In this document: piece by piece, positions 22,560-34,880 of the stretch
Layout: every line of letters begins with the position of its first letter
Position numbering within the stretch: position 1 is the stretch's first letter
Assembly (NCBI GenBank): GCA_010909165.1
Contig: MU008159.1
Coordinates: forward strand, 2,232,001 to 2,296,000
Source of the DNA: Anthoceros angustus
Lineage: Eukaryota; Streptophyta; Anthocerotopsida; Anthocerotales; Anthocerotaceae
Direction of reading: 5' to 3'
DNA length: 64,000 nucleotides
The notes under the pieces: model-generated
Told to the model about the DNA's origin: nothing
What the model saw: the letters and a program-made list of their open reading frames with translations, nothing else
The model's database searches: none
Position numbers and translations under genes: made by a program

Positions 22560-25500
22560 AGGCACATAACGCGATGCATTTCATTGTTGGAAATTATCTA
22601 CATGGTTCAAGGACACAACTTACCACCCGCTCTATAAAGTCATCAATATCTCTGCCTGAGCTGGAAAATGACCGTGTGCCCACGATCAACGGCATCTCCA
22701 ATTTGTACACTGCACCATGCATTATTGGATCATCATTGGATACAAACAAGCTATCTTCATGGATCAAGGAAACAACGATAAGCGGAATGACATGCCAACA
22801 ATCTCCGTCCGTCCAACAGAAAGATGCACACTCCACACCAAAACAACAGCTTTACTTACCACTCCACATCAAAACAACCTAAGGATCCCTAACGATCATC
22901 ACGATTACTCCTCCACAAGGGAGTCCACTACTTGCGAGCATCCGATGATAGGACGATAACAACTCGTCACCATCCTGCTCATGGTGGACCATGTCAAACT
23001 TGCATAGTTTGACTAACTCAGTTGAACACCTGCGTTCTCTAGAGGCAAGGTATGCACCGTGAATATTCTTACGCAACATGTATCGACCAACCACCACGCT
23101 TCACCTTGATGTGACCGGCTCCAAGGCGATCGGCTTGCTAAGCGTGTGCTTCACCTCGATTCTGCGAAGGTAGAATTCTTGGCCCTCATCTTCTTTATTG
23201 GCAAAACCATGAAGTTGTCACCGACTTCCAAGAGGTCCGCCAACCGAGAGATCCACAACATCATCGAGCGCCAGCAAGGAGAGCAAAGTAAAGGAATTGC
23301 TGTGGCTGCCGGGTAATCCGAGGAGCGGACCATCGATGTGGTCTAATCTTAACTAAATTCCAAAAGCGTGAGGAACTCTCTCAAGCATCATGGTTGCTTT
23401 CCATACACTGCACAAACAAGACAGTCCGGATTTTCGGATCGCCACACTAGCCCCATACAGGCTATGCATCTTCTTGGACCCGGGTATGGAGTCACAAGCA
23501 TATTTCACCCTCCGATTCACCTCATCCTTGCCAATAAGCCAGAAACTTCTATGCACTCCATGCTGCCCAGATGCATAAGAGCTTGCAGCAGCAGAAATGT
23601 GTTCTTGCAGGTACTGGACAACATCAGCTGCATTTTGCAACCTCCCTGCCGTGGGAGAGGACTCTGCAGACTCTAAGGGCTCTCTTCAAAATAGCACCGC
23701 ACCATCATGCTCTCCCTTGCCATGGCCACTCCCAAAGTATGACCACGATGTTGCCCCACTGTCAAGCTAGGGTACCGGAGATGAAGTATGAAGGTCGACA
23801 TGCCTTGAATTGACTTGCCGCTCCATCCGACCAGCACCAATGCTCCCGAGGTCTTGGGAACCCCGAATCCAACATCCACCACCGGTGCTTCATCAAAGGT
23901 TGAGCGAAGAGCGTGTCATGCACAAGGTCAGCGATGTAGAAGTGGTAGTATTTCGAATGTTTGCAGGGTTGTCGCATCTAGGGGCCATTGCGCTGAGAAA
24001 ACCGTAACGAGGATGGAAACCGGTCATTCTCGCCAATGCATGGTGGATTTCATCTTGGACTCCAAATGCGTAATTCTCGAGAAAATCCATAACCGAGACA
24101 ACCACATCGGATGGAAACCACTCTAGGCAATGCCGAACTCCAACCGCCATCGAACAAAGTCATGGAGAATGAAATCCTTCAACTTGCCCTTGAAGAACTC
24201 AACAAATTCGCTGGATGTGTCTCCATGAAGACAAGTTTGATCCGTTTCTTATCCCCGCCCATCCACATCCTTGCCCACAACTTGGTATTGGAAGCATCTC
24301 CATTTTAGAAGAGCATTAGGTGAACATTTATAGAAGTCTCCATGATGAACTTAAGCTTATTCACCCCACATAGGACACAAGTGCCTTGCGACATGCGAGC
24401 ATGCCAATGCATCATGCCTTCGCACAAAGAGCACTTTGACAAAGCTCACCGACGCCACACATGTGGAGGAGCATTACAAACAATGGGAGATGTACTGGCA
24501 AAGCATGACCTCACAAGAACAATGGCAAAGACCACGGGATGGACACGAGAGAGAGTCCCACGGAGGCCATTCAACGCATCCTTCAAAAGGCCATCTCCAC
24601 ATGATACCGCAACAACAAAGATTACGCTCCTGCAGCTCTTCACAAAAATGGCTTCAACTTCTCAAAGCTCCGCCCTACTTGAATGTTGGTGTTCCTCACA
24701 AAAGCGCAGTAGAACGATGCCCCACACATGCGATCCGCCACACCTCGATGAACTTGAACACCGGCCACAATTTGCCCACAAGGCCCCAAGGATGCCTAAT
24801 TGAAGTTCGGAGCAACATCTACACTAAGCATTTACACACAGTGAAATGAGTCAGAAAGCTTACAAATCCACAGCTTTGCCAGCGAGCCTCGACTTGGTAC
24901 ATGCAATCTGCTACACCTCAAATGAACCAGGACTGCAGCACCAAATTTTTCTGTCATGTCCCCCAAGCAGATGGCCAACTAAGGTTACAATCAACATGTA
25001 CACTAGGCATTCACACACACTCGACAAGGAGATGCCCAAACAAAGATGTAAAAGGCAACCAGAATAACATGGATTTGTGCATCACACAAAGGCACAAGAC
25101 CATGACCCAAACGTATTTGCGACATGTCAAGAAAGTGCGTGATGTGGGTGATGAAGGTTTTAGTCCCCGCAGCCGCTTGGTATCTTTGTGTTTTTGACGC
25201 CAAGCGATTCCCAAAGCGGGCGATGCTTGCTTTCACATAGGCCGGAAGGATGTCGACCTTGCTTTCCTTCCACACACCATGTTCTCGGCCGAAACATATC
25301 CTCCCCGCTGTGCTCAAAGCTTGATGGATCCGCCTCCGCTCACTCCTATGTGCCGAGAAAGGCTCGAAACTGCACCCTTTCCTTGGATATCCTCGATAAG
25401 ATAATGTTGAACAAGGTGTTCCTTGCCCGCAATTTGTCACCAACTTGAACATCCTTTAAACTTGTGCAAGCCTCACGCACATTCTTCAACAACAATGCTC

Positions 25501-25830
25501 CCAATTGGCTTTTTGGCATCCCGTCGAGCTCTTGGTCGAAACATCTTCAGAATGGCGGTTACTAAACTCCGAATGTCTTGACGACATTCTGCCGTGTATC
25601 CACTTGTAAGCTCTAGAAACTGATGACCTAATTTGCGAGCCACATCCTGCTTGCGACGTACCGAGCATTCCTTAACACCATAGCCGCTGCGCCTCTAAAC
25701 TTCAGACACTGACAAAGTTTGGGCACCCTGAGTTTCTTGCCTGGTAGCAGTGGCATCCTCTTCTGCTCCACCTTCCTCTCTTGCTGCATGGGTCCCCTCG
25801 TTTGACCTCTGCACCTGAGGAATACCAAGA
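22560..25830 (-). pseudogene. DDE transposase of the DFxENY / SDGxxSQFK family, decayed
   Basis: Read on the minus strand, three signature blocks of a widespread uncharacterised DDE transposase family appear in order but in different frames. VVVSVMDFLENY (about 24095-24060) carries the first Asp. WSDGAASQFKACRP (about 23835-23795) carries the second. WSYFGSGHGKGEHDGAVLF (about 23745-23690) is the conserved GHGKG-x-DG block. A following segment (HRSFWLIGKDEVNRRVKYA, then a CLCSVWKA-like Cys pair, 23560-23390) matches the usual post-catalytic region. Upstream minus-strand frames (25450-25003) read KVDILPAYVKASIARFGNR and could be the N-terminal part. Such transposases cut and paste DNA. Many stops and frameshifts show that this copy is inactive. 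Terminal inverted repeats were not found. Confidence 0.7.
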
Positions 25831-27639
25831 TTCCTTGTTATTCTCCTTCCTGGCAACTCTTGAACACCAGCTTCACTAGAAGATGCTTCACCAGGCCTCT
25901 GGCCCGGGCTCGCTCGCCGACGTTATCACATCGGCTCACGGCGTTGATGGTGACCGAGCCATGCCTGCTACACGCACAACCCTAAACAAAAGCACAGCTG
26001 CTAGCTGTTAGACTCCAACTTTGTACCTGCAGCCAAGAACAAGCGCACAACCCTAAAAGCACCGATCACCTCAAGAAGCAAGCTCGCGCCCACGGATCCG
26101 GCTAGGGTGTAGACCGCAGCGTGGTGATCCTACAAGGTGATCGATATCGACCACCACCGTGCACATCCGCAGCTTCCTCAAGAGTTCCATGAAAGCCCAT
26201 CAAGAACCAGCTTAGAAATACAATGAACCAAGGACTACCTAAACCCAACTGCATACCCTGCCACCTCTGCCTACCACTTCCCTGCCACGCCACCTCAATC
26301 CACCACTCCCTTGCCAACCCTTGCCACCACCCAACAGTCCTCAACCCACCACTCCCCGCCCCCGCCATATACCCACCACGTGAGCTAAGTCCAAAGCTCT
26401 CATCAAAGAAAACGTTTATCAAACATGCCGCAGATCTAGGCTAACTGCGCTCCACATATCGTTCCAGCTCATGCTACATAGTCCTGTCGGCCAGACCTCA
26501 AGATAAGCCTACTCGCCTGTGTGCCGAGATCCGCTCGCAGCATGGTGTGGCGGTGACCTCTTCTGAGACAGAACCCTAAATCGAAGTGCGGCGCGTGCGG
26601 CAACTCAAAATTTGTTCGATTACCGACGATCCGCTTTGCTCATCTCGTAAATATGCTACAAAATGATTTAGGTAAGGGCCAGAGTGCCCGCCTACCTGCC
26701 TGTTCTCGGGCCCACTTCGTAAATATAGTGTGACAAGTGCCTGCTGAGTGAGACAATGCCCGTCCTAAGTAGTCTCTAAATTTAGACTTTCATTTTGAAT
26801 ATTTTCATGAGTATTTTAATTTTAAATTTTAATCTCATGTAGAAGTGATATATTTGTATATCTTGTAAAAAAATCAGACAGTTTAGAGAAGAAATAAATT
26901 AGTTAAAATTATTAACGTTACATGAGGACAAAATAACAATGTTTCGTCCGTTTCTCACTAATGTGAGCACCAAACCATGCTTACACCCTGTAGACGATTG
27001 TTCGTGATCGCTGGCACGATGCGCCTCTTCACTGCGTTACCGCCCAACCCCAAAGGTGAGCTGCCAAGGTGCCCGAGCGTTCGGAGATAGCGAGGGCGGT
27101 GAGCGCAAGAGATCGCGAAATTGTCTCGAGGTCGCACAGAAATGACCTCCTCGCCGGGCCGCTGCTGGGAGTAACTGGGCGGAGGTGCCTCCGTCTGTGA
27201 ATCGCCGTGAGGTCCGCATGGCTTACTCTCACCTTACGCCCGCCTACTCGCCTACGCCGCGCAAAGACGCTGGGCGTGAATACCGCTATAACGGCCCCTC
27301 GGCAAGGCCACGGCCCCAGCCTCGCCAGCATGCCCGTCTTCCATTCGTGGCCGCCCACGTGGCGCCCGTCTCCCGACTCACGACCAACTTCTAAGTTACT
27401 TTCGCACGTATTTATCCTGCTTTTGACCCGTGAGTGGGGTCCGGACTTATCCCGATACCCGGCGGTCCGTGGCTCTTCGTAGTGGTACGGGGTCCGTTAC
27501 CTACTCGAGTCCCGAGTGCACTCCTATACGCCCGAGCGCCGTCCGTGCTTATTCCTCCTTTTTCCTACTTTATTTTACACTTCGGACCTACGAAAAAAAA
27601 CAAAACTCAACTTATTTCCCTACCCCCAAGGGAAGTCCA
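25831..27639. other. No gene recognised
   Basis: This is mixed sequence with an AT-rich patch at 26740-26960 and Pro-rich frames near 26220-26440 and 27030-27400 that are open on both strands. No domain was found. Confidence 0.4.
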
Positions 27640-28113
27640 GAGCTCCATGCACGCTGACACCCGGAAAAGTATCTCAGCATATTGCTTTCCTGCTGGCTCC
27701 ACTGTTGTTAATTGGTCTTGTAGAAAACAAGCAGCCATATCACTTTCACAATGTAATCGAGTACAAGGCTCTCACTGAAGCCACGAAAGAGGCTGAATGG
27801 AAAGGAAGCTATGTGAGGATCTGGGTATGACGCAGGAAGGGCCAACAATACTTAACTGTGATAATATGTCAATAATTGCTTTAGTTGCTAACCCCGTGTT
27901 CCATGCACGCACGAAACACATAGAGATTCAACATCACTATATTCGTGATGCTGCGTAAAGGGAATAGTAAAGGTACAAAGATGTACCAGATGTGCGACAA
28001 CACAAAGGATCTTGACTAAATCCTTGCCCAAGTTTAAACACTTCTTCCACAGAGAAGGGCTTGGATTAGTAGACTGTAGTAGCTTTGTGACGCTAGACAA
28101 GTCACTCATATGG
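27640..28113 (+). pseudogene. Copia RNase H C-terminal fragment
   Basis: The plus strand reads DTRKSISAYCFPAGSTVVNW (about 27655-27712), then an ILNCDN-like strand, then [20 protein letters not shown] (about 27892-27950). These are the signature end of copia RNase H (ADW..DTRKSTSGY ... [12 protein letters not shown]). Frame changes and a stop after IRDA show that it is decayed. It is followed after about 260 bp by an LTR copy at 28371-28569 in the same orientation, which is the expected layout of pol and 3' LTR. Confidence 0.85.
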
Positions 28114-28370
28114 TGAGGCTTATCATCTTTGTTCCATCACTTGAAGTTGTGATTATTGCGATGCACATACGCCACAGCCTGTGGGGTGTATTACTCCATG
28201 AGCGGTGATGACCATCGGTAGCGAGGGAGTTCGGACCGCGAGTTGAGACAATGAGAGTGGAAGATCAGCACATTGCAAGACTCGACAACGAGTGGTCTCC
28301 TTTTGTTTTACGGAGATCTCGGATAACTCAACGTGTCCGAGAGGGAGAGTTAGAATAGTCTTGAGCGTTA

Positions 28371-28569
28371 GTTAAGGTCGACTAGACTCCACCCAATGTG
28401 GATTAGTCAAACTAGACTCGCCTAGTTGGTAGTTAGTTAACTAGCGTGCTAGTGAAAGGACACACCCCTCGTAACCATCCTTTATAAGCCCACCTATGAA
28501 CCGAACATATTCATTGTTAATAAAGCATCTACTTGATGCAAGACGCTTCCGCAAATGCATCTCTAACTA
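28371..28569 (+). mobile_element. Copia-type LTR, 3' copy
   Basis: This copy is about 93% identical to 1282-1478, including the TTTATAAGCC promoter box, TTAATAAAGCATC, and the ending ATGCATCTCTAACTA. It follows the RNase H tail in the same orientation, so it is a 3' LTR. The LTR may begin further left, perhaps at the TGTCCGAGAGG near 28334. No target-site duplication was confirmed. Confidence 0.7.
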
Positions 28570-28679
28570 CATACACATGCACATGGATCATACATGGCAC
28601 ATGCAAACCACATATCAGCCATACCATCAAGACATGCATACATGCATAAATCCAAATGTCTCAGAAGGGCATAATATCC

Positions 28680-29375
28680 GGTCATGACATCTGGCTCATA
28701 TGGTACATATCGGCAATGGTCAACGACGGCGGGATGGCCCCATGGCCCCGTCCGGTCGCACTGGATGCACGGGCGAGCGACCATGCAACACCTCGAGCGT
28801 CGATTGAGGCGCCTCCTCTTCATGCTTAGTCCTCAATCACCAAGCGATGCACTTTGTAATTGCATGCCACCCAAAGTTGGCGATGTCGCCCTTGATGCCA
28901 CTTGGTCAAAGTCAGTCGTCAGCGTCCGCCCTGCCGTCCGAGCCGTGTCCGCCGCCTCACCCGTGTCTCGTTCCTCCGCATCGACGTCCGCTTCCGCGTC
29001 ATATGCCCCGTCATCCTCTTCAACACGCCAACTTTTTCTCGATAGTTGCGGATCATGTATGGCATCATTTGGGGTACAGGATCCCACACATACAGCAGGG
29101 CACACTGCAATAGGGTTCCGCTCTGGGATGCGGTGCTGCCGGGCGGGAAGATGAGGGGCTCATCTGTGAGGACGGCAGTCGGCGAAGTCCGGGCTTGCAC
29201 CTTCTGATTCCGCTCGATGAAGCAGCCCGGGCCCAGACTGCTGCGAGAAAGGCGGAAGAGGACTGCCACCTGGTCGACGAGTGCGGACGCCACCGTCCCA
29301 GGCTCAAACTATGAACCATCATATTTGGCTCCCACGGGCGTGGAAGCCGAGACGTGCAGCTCAACCACCATTGTG
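28680..29375 (-). pseudogene. Unrecognised minus-strand gene fragment
   Basis: Starting from an ATG at about 29373 the minus strand reads MVVELHVSASTPVGAKYDGS, then a stop. A second frame continues protein-like (VDQVAVLFRLSRSSLGPGC ... LLQCALLYVWDPVPQMMPYM), and a third gives an acidic tail (RVEEDDGAYDAEADVDAEE) ending before 28830. The frames line up with single frameshifts, so this looks like one decayed gene of at least 200 codons. No family is recognised. Confidence 0.4.
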
Positions 29376-29934
29376 GAAGACCACATGAACACTAACTCTC
29401 TCCTTGACTATCGGTTTGAACGTTTTTTTTTGTTTTTCTTATGTTTTGTGTGATGGAGCTGAGAGGGAAGCCATTGCCTTCAGCATGGAACGAAGGCGGT
29501 GGACAACTGGTTCACAAGGTGGAGAGTATGGCGAGCTGAGGCTTGCCGGGCGAGTCGCGTATGAAGGCGCTGCGAACACCACAGCCGACGTGCTGGCCGA
29601 CAACGATGGACCGTGATCAAGTGGGGAGGATGGGGGCAACCGGCCTCGGCGTCTCGCTCATCCACCGCACGGGTTCCATTCGTACATCACTGACCAAGAA
29701 GCGGCCTCATCAAGACGGTTAGCGAAGGTAAGAGGCGAGGGGCTAGATGGTCAGAACCGGAGTTGATTTGACGGTGAGATCCGAACCTCCCCTCGGATGC
29801 GTAGTTGGAGCATTGCGTGTGAATTGAACGACATAGAGGAGGAGCTATTTACGCCGAATGAGGTTGGTTGTCGCGGACTCGATTTAATGGCAAGTGATGC
29901 TGGCAAAGTGTATTATGCACACTTTGCCGGCAAG

Positions 29935-30350
29935 TGATGCCGCAAAGTGTACACGCTCAAGTTTGGTGCGGATGAGTGGGCATGGTGGACAAACCTAGCA
30001 TACGAGCACCGCGGTGTAAGGTGTGTTTAAGCATGGGGACAAGGGAGGCAACCTTCGAGGGCGGGCGGTGGCAGCGATTGCAAGAAGGGAAAGTGGGAAT
30101 CGTGGAAGGGGCGGACAAGTGAGAAATGGACAGCGCCGACAAGTGCACACTTTGGCAAGTGACGCCGCAAAGTGTGCACACGCTCAAGTTTGCAGCCGGA
30201 TGAGTGGGCATGGTGGACAAGCGGGTAACACAGAGCACCTCGGCATGTCAAGTGTGTTTAAGCATGGGGACAAGGGAGGCAACCTTCGAGGGCGGGCGGT
30301 GCAGATTGCAAGAAGGGAAAGTGGGAATCGTGGAAGGGGCGGACAAGCCT
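29935..30350. repeat. Two tandem copies of a roughly 225-bp unit
   Basis: Copy one (about 29935-30118) and copy two (about 30160-30350) share AAGTGTG/TACACGCTCAAGTTTG, GGATGAGTGGGCATGGTGGACAA, GTTTAAGCATGGGGACAAGG and GGGAAAGTGGGAATCGTGGA. They differ by several short indels. Confidence 0.85.
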
Positions 30351-30599
30351 AAGCAGAGGTGACAGCCGACCGAAGTGCACTTGATCTCGAATGGCGAATC
30401 AATTTTGCAAGGGGTGGTGTTCTAACCCGGTGATGTGTGTAGGCTGGATGCGCTGTGAGTGCGGTGGACAACGATGTAATCGTTAAAGCCTTGATAAACA
30501 AGCATGGGGTGAAATGGTCAAGGAGGCCATGCAAAACCACATGAAGTGTGGGGACTCCGATGTTGTTCGGGGCCGAGCGGCAAGGCACGCAGAATCATG

Positions 30600-32470
30600 G
30601 TACCGTGAGGACGAAGGTTGTGAATGAACTGCACTGCAAGATGGCGGGACGTTAGAAAGAAGAGAAAGCAGTTAGTGAAATCCGTACGAAGCATTCCTGC
30701 ACTGTGGTCAAGTCCAGCATAAGCCGACACTTCGCAGATGACGCGGACACGCAATTCTCGGTGTGTCAGCAATGAAGAGGAAATGGTAGAGGGGAGGACA
30801 TGGGGAAGAAACCGAAGGCATGGTGAATGACGAAGAGTGGGAAGATGCACTTGCATGGGCTCGGATGGAGTCAAGAGGAACGGAAGTTTGAGCCATGAGT
30901 ACGAAATTGCAAAAGAGAGGCTAGCCAAAACGGGGATGGGTCCAAACCCATGGGGAAAGGGAGGGCGTTAGCCGGGTGGTGAGGTTTGAGAATCAAGATG
31001 GGCGGTTTCCAACGGAAGAAGAGGCAGGTATGGGAGGTTGAAGAGGACGATTTCCATGCAGCCGGGCGGTCCGCGATAGTGGGGTTCTGGCCCGAGTTCC
31101 TTGGCAAGGAGTGTATATCAAGACACCAGAGATTCAGGCCATTGCAAGGAGAACAAGGGAAATGACCATTTTGCTTAATGACATTGAATTGGAGATGGAT
31201 CCTGATATAGTGGCCTTTCCGAGGCGACGGAAGGAAGGGGTGGGAGGCAGCAGTGGTGCACGTGGTGGCGATGTGGACGTGGAGAGGAATTGTCCGAGGC
31301 AAGGCCCTTTATACCAAAAGTGATCCTTGGCCCATGGCAATAATACTTTTACAAATAATTAGTCCTTGGACCTCGAATCTATGTAGGACAGACCGGAGAG
31401 TCCTCGGACCTTGGGATTTTTAGAAATAAAAAGTGTCTATATATGGTAGGGGTACCCTTCATTTGGCAACAGTGGTGTAGGGGAGTGGGGATTTGGCTAG
31501 TTCCACAACGGTGGCCAGGGGGAGTTAACAACCCTAGTGGTGGAGCCAGGGCTGACAGTAAGCTGAGCAAGTCGGAGCGCAACTAGGAGAAGACCGCACT
31601 GCATCGGAGGTCTCGCGAGATTTCTGGCGAGCGAAGGTTGTGAATGAACTCGGGTACACAGCAAGATGGCGGGACGTTAGAAAGAGAAAGCCGCAGTTAG
31701 TGAAATCCGTGTCGAAGCATTCCAGACACAGTGGTCAAGTCCAGCATAAGCCGACACTTCGCGGATGGCCGGACACGCAATTCTCGATGTGTGAAGGCTG
31801 AAGCGGCGAAATGGTAGGGGAGGACATGGGGAAGAAAGCAAGGCATGGTGGATGACGAAGAGTGGGAAGATGCACTTGCATGGGCTCGGATGGAGTTGAA
31901 GAGCAGGAAGTTTGAGCCATCGGTCACGAAAGAGAGGCTAGCCAAAAGCAGGGATGGGTCCAAACCCATGGGGAAAGGGAGGCGTCTTTGGGTGGTGAGG
32001 TTTGAGAATCGGCATGGGCGGTTCCCAGGAAGAAGGCGAGTATGGGAGGTTGAAGAGGACGATTTCCATGACCTCAGGGCGGTCCGCGATAGTGGGGTTA
32101 CGTACCGAGTTCCTACAGTAAGGCGAGTGTATATCAAGACACGAGAGATTCATTGCAAGGAGAACAAGGGAAATGACCATTTTGTAATGACATTGAATTG
32201 GAGATGGATCACGATAGTGGCCTTTCCGAGGCGGCGGAAGGAAGGGGTGGGAGGCGTGTGGTGCACGTGGTGGCGATGTGGACGTGGAGAGGAATTGTCC
32301 GAGGCAAGGCCCTTTATACCAAAAGTGATCCTTGGCCCATGGCAATAATACTTTTACAAATAATTAGTCCTTGGACCTCGAATCTATGTAGGACTGACCA
32401 GAGAGTCCTCGGACCTTGGGATTTTTAGAAATAAAAAGTGTCTATATATGGTAGGGGTACCCTTCTTTAT
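30600..32470. repeat. Tandem duplication, unit about 1.0 kb
   Basis: Sequence from about 30620 to 31480 recurs at about 31640 to 32470. Anchors include CAAGATGGCGGGACGTTAGA, GAGTGGGAAGATGCACTTGC and GGAGAGGAATTGTCCGAGGC, and the shared tail ends AAAAAGTGTCTATATATGG. The copies differ mostly by short insertions and deletions. Related sequence lies in inverted orientation at 35250-35750 and 37120-37640. Confidence 0.9.
31845..32348 (+). pseudogene. Unknown repeated coding family, best-preserved copy
   Basis: The frame reads MVDDEEWEDALAWARMELKS at its start, then a charged segment with KERLAKSRDGSKPMGKG, RRVWEVEEDDFHDL and YRVPTVRRVYIKT, and then shifts. The tandem partner at 30820-31330 continues in the lost frame with EIQAIARRTREMTILLNDIELEMDPDIVAFPRRRK. 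The minus-strand copies at 36802-37455 and 35200-35560 encode the same segment (REMTFLLNDIELEMDPDLVAFPRRR). Conservation of the reading frame in at least four copies argues that this is a real protein family. I do not recognise it and assign no function. Because it recurs in both orientations it may be part of a mobile element. Confidence 0.45.
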
Positions 32471-32940
32471 TGCAACAAATGGTGTGGGAGTAGAGTTTGG
32501 CTAGTTCCACAGCGGTGGCTGGGAGTTAACAACCCTAGTGGGTGGGCCGGTCGGCAGTCAGGGAGGCAAGTGGGAGCGCAACTAGGAGAAGACCGCACAC
32601 AGGTATCGGAGGTCTGCGAGATTTCAAGGGGGCGAGCGAGTTGGGGTCGGCGATTGGGCAGGACCTTATTAGGGTCGAGAAGGCGCCATGGCATGCACGC
32701 CACAGGATCGAGGGTTTCCTTTACGCAAGTGAGCAATCGCGGGAGCATCGGTGGAGCGCGGGCTGTGGCGGCCACAGCCGGGCAGAGAGAACCCGACGCT
32801 GGCCGAGGAACTAGCTGGAGTAGGCTCGAGGAAGTCCGGATCGACGGAGTGGTGATCGCGGAGCTCGAAAGAGAATTTCCTCCTGGACTGTGGGTTGGAA
32901 GTGGAGCCTGTAGGAGTTTGAACCAGGCGAAAGTGAAGAG

Positions 32941-33505
32941 ATGGCACCTCGGCTACAAGTGAGATTCCACTCACGTAGCAAAGGGCCCAACATGGACCAC
33001 TGGAAGGTTAGAGGTGGTGGCCTTGTGCAGGAGTTGGGATTGAGCTTCATGGAGAAGAAATGGTGTTATGTCAGTCCGACATTGGTGCAGGAGTGTGCCC
33101 GTCAATTGAAGGCCAAGTCGCAGGAGCCAAGGTTGTGAAGGGTAAGCCACTGTGGCTGCAAGGTGGAAGGAAGAAACCACAGGGGCCCCAAGTTGGAGAT
33201 TCTGAGGCGAGCTATCAGCAATTCGAGGCGCCGTGGGCAGTGAAGTTTTTGCAGGAGCATGGCGCCCAAGGCCGCAGCGGAAATTTCGACCGCCCAATGG
33301 TCCAAATACGGACCATTGGAGGGTCAGAGCTAGAGAATTGGTGAGGGAGCTGGGACTTGGGTTCATAGAAAAACGGTGGAGAGTTGATGGGAGGATTTAC
33401 CAGACCAGCAACGAGGAAGGAGGGCCCATGGATTCAGCAGTAGAGGACGAAGGGCCAGGCGACCAAATCGGAGGAGGGTGCGGAGATAACATAAGCAGGG
33501 AGTAG
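32941..33505 (+). pseudogene. Unknown coding fragment with an internal duplicated motif
   Basis: Two parts of this region encode the same motif in different frames: GPNMDHWKVRGGGLVQELGL followed by SFMEKKW (about 32985-33060), and GPNTDHWRVRARELVRELGL followed by GFIEKRW (about 33297-33380). The second continues into an acidic Gly-rich end (DSAVEDEGPGDQIGGG) and stops at 33505. At least one frameshift separates the two. It follows the repeated family at 30600-32470 on the same strand and may be its continuation. No known domain. Confidence 0.4.
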
Positions 33506-34880
33506 TGGCATCCTAGGAATAGAACTTTGGATAGGATGAGGTAAGATGCCATCCGGACCTAAGGTCAAATTGTAGGGGCGCCTGCTCACCATTTTAGGAC
33601 TCCGAAAGTCCGGTGGCTATGACGCCCAAAGAATTGTATAAAGGCTTGGCTGTGCCTCACATCGAGCAATTCTGGTTGAGATCCCCACGCTGCTTGTGGC
33701 TGGTTGGAGATGTCCGATCGACGGAGGCGGTGTGTGCGAGACGCTCCTAGGGGTGGTCGAGAGCTTGCCGCGCAACCAGTGGGGAGGGGGGTGATAGAGT
33801 GTTCCTCGCTGACAAAGGAGGAGGAAATCGAGGGATTGGCGCGGGGCGGGTCTGGAGCTTGCTCGTAACGCCTGCTGTGACGCCCGAGAGTTCTTCTTTC
33901 CCTTACCCTTTTTCCTGTTGGTTGTGTTCCGAAATTGAGAGAGAGTGTGTGTGTGTGTGGGTGGAAGCCTGAGGGGCGAATCGAGAGAGAGAGAGAGAAG
34001 ATTGGGTGAAAGAGTGACTGAACACTATACGCGATGCGAGGTGTAAGAGGAGTTGAGAAGGAGAACTAATTGAGAAACTAACAGTGGAGATTTGTGTGGA
34101 TCCAAGAGAATCCACACCGGTGCTGTTGGTGGAAGTGTGCACAAGAGGAAACAGCATTCCTTGTGGAATTGTGTGAGGGTGGCGCCCTTTTTGTGTGTGA
34201 GAGAGCGGTTGAGAGGGATCTGTGGAACTTTGGTCTCTAGGAATTGGTGTATGCATGAAGTGTGGAGTGCAAAATAAAGACTCGTCTATGAACAGTGATA
34301 GCCGCCCGTGGCAGGGATCCGCGGCGCCGTGCGCCGGAAATAAGTTGCTAGGGTTTGGTGTGGGACCCACCTCGGTAGTCGTAGCAACTACTCGGTAGTG
34401 GTGAGAGCCACCGTGGTAGTAGCTCAGGAACGGGGGTTGTGGAATAAGATCTGTGGTCGGGGAATAAGATCTGTGGTAGCCGGACAAGTCGGGAGGTAGT
34501 AGTAGTTGAGTAGATAGGTAAGAGGAGTAATAGTAGGTAAGTCCTGACTTAGGCGAAGGTCAGTAGCGATAGAAGTTAGCGTCCCTTGGCATAAACCATT
34601 CCCTTGGGAGCGAATCCTAGGCCTACAACGACATTGAGGGTGAATGTGGACCTCATGGTGTCTCTAGACACAAGTTCACACTCACATTACCCCCGACACC
34701 TCAGTCGCTCACGCCGCTTTTTGCCCCCGCCCACCATGGGTTCTGCCAGGCCCCACTCTTCTTCCTTCCTCGCCACCGCCTCCCACTCCCACTTGTTCGC
34801 AACCCATGCTGGACACATGCCTGTTACTTGCTGGTGACGATACACTGGCCTCCCGCTGTGCTACAGATATCGCTTCCGCC
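33506..34880. other. No gene recognised
   Basis: GT- and GA-rich low-complexity patches lie at 33930-34010, and a short duplication (GGGGAATAAGATCTGTGGT, twice) lies near 34436-34480. The minus-strand 194-codon frame at 33903-34487 is Ser/His/Thr-rich low complexity and is not convincing. Confidence 0.4.

Noticed and set aside
33903-34487. A 194-codon minus-strand frame with Ser/Thr/His-rich sequence
   Set aside because: It overlaps GT and GA low-complexity tracts and contains a short exact duplication; no motif.
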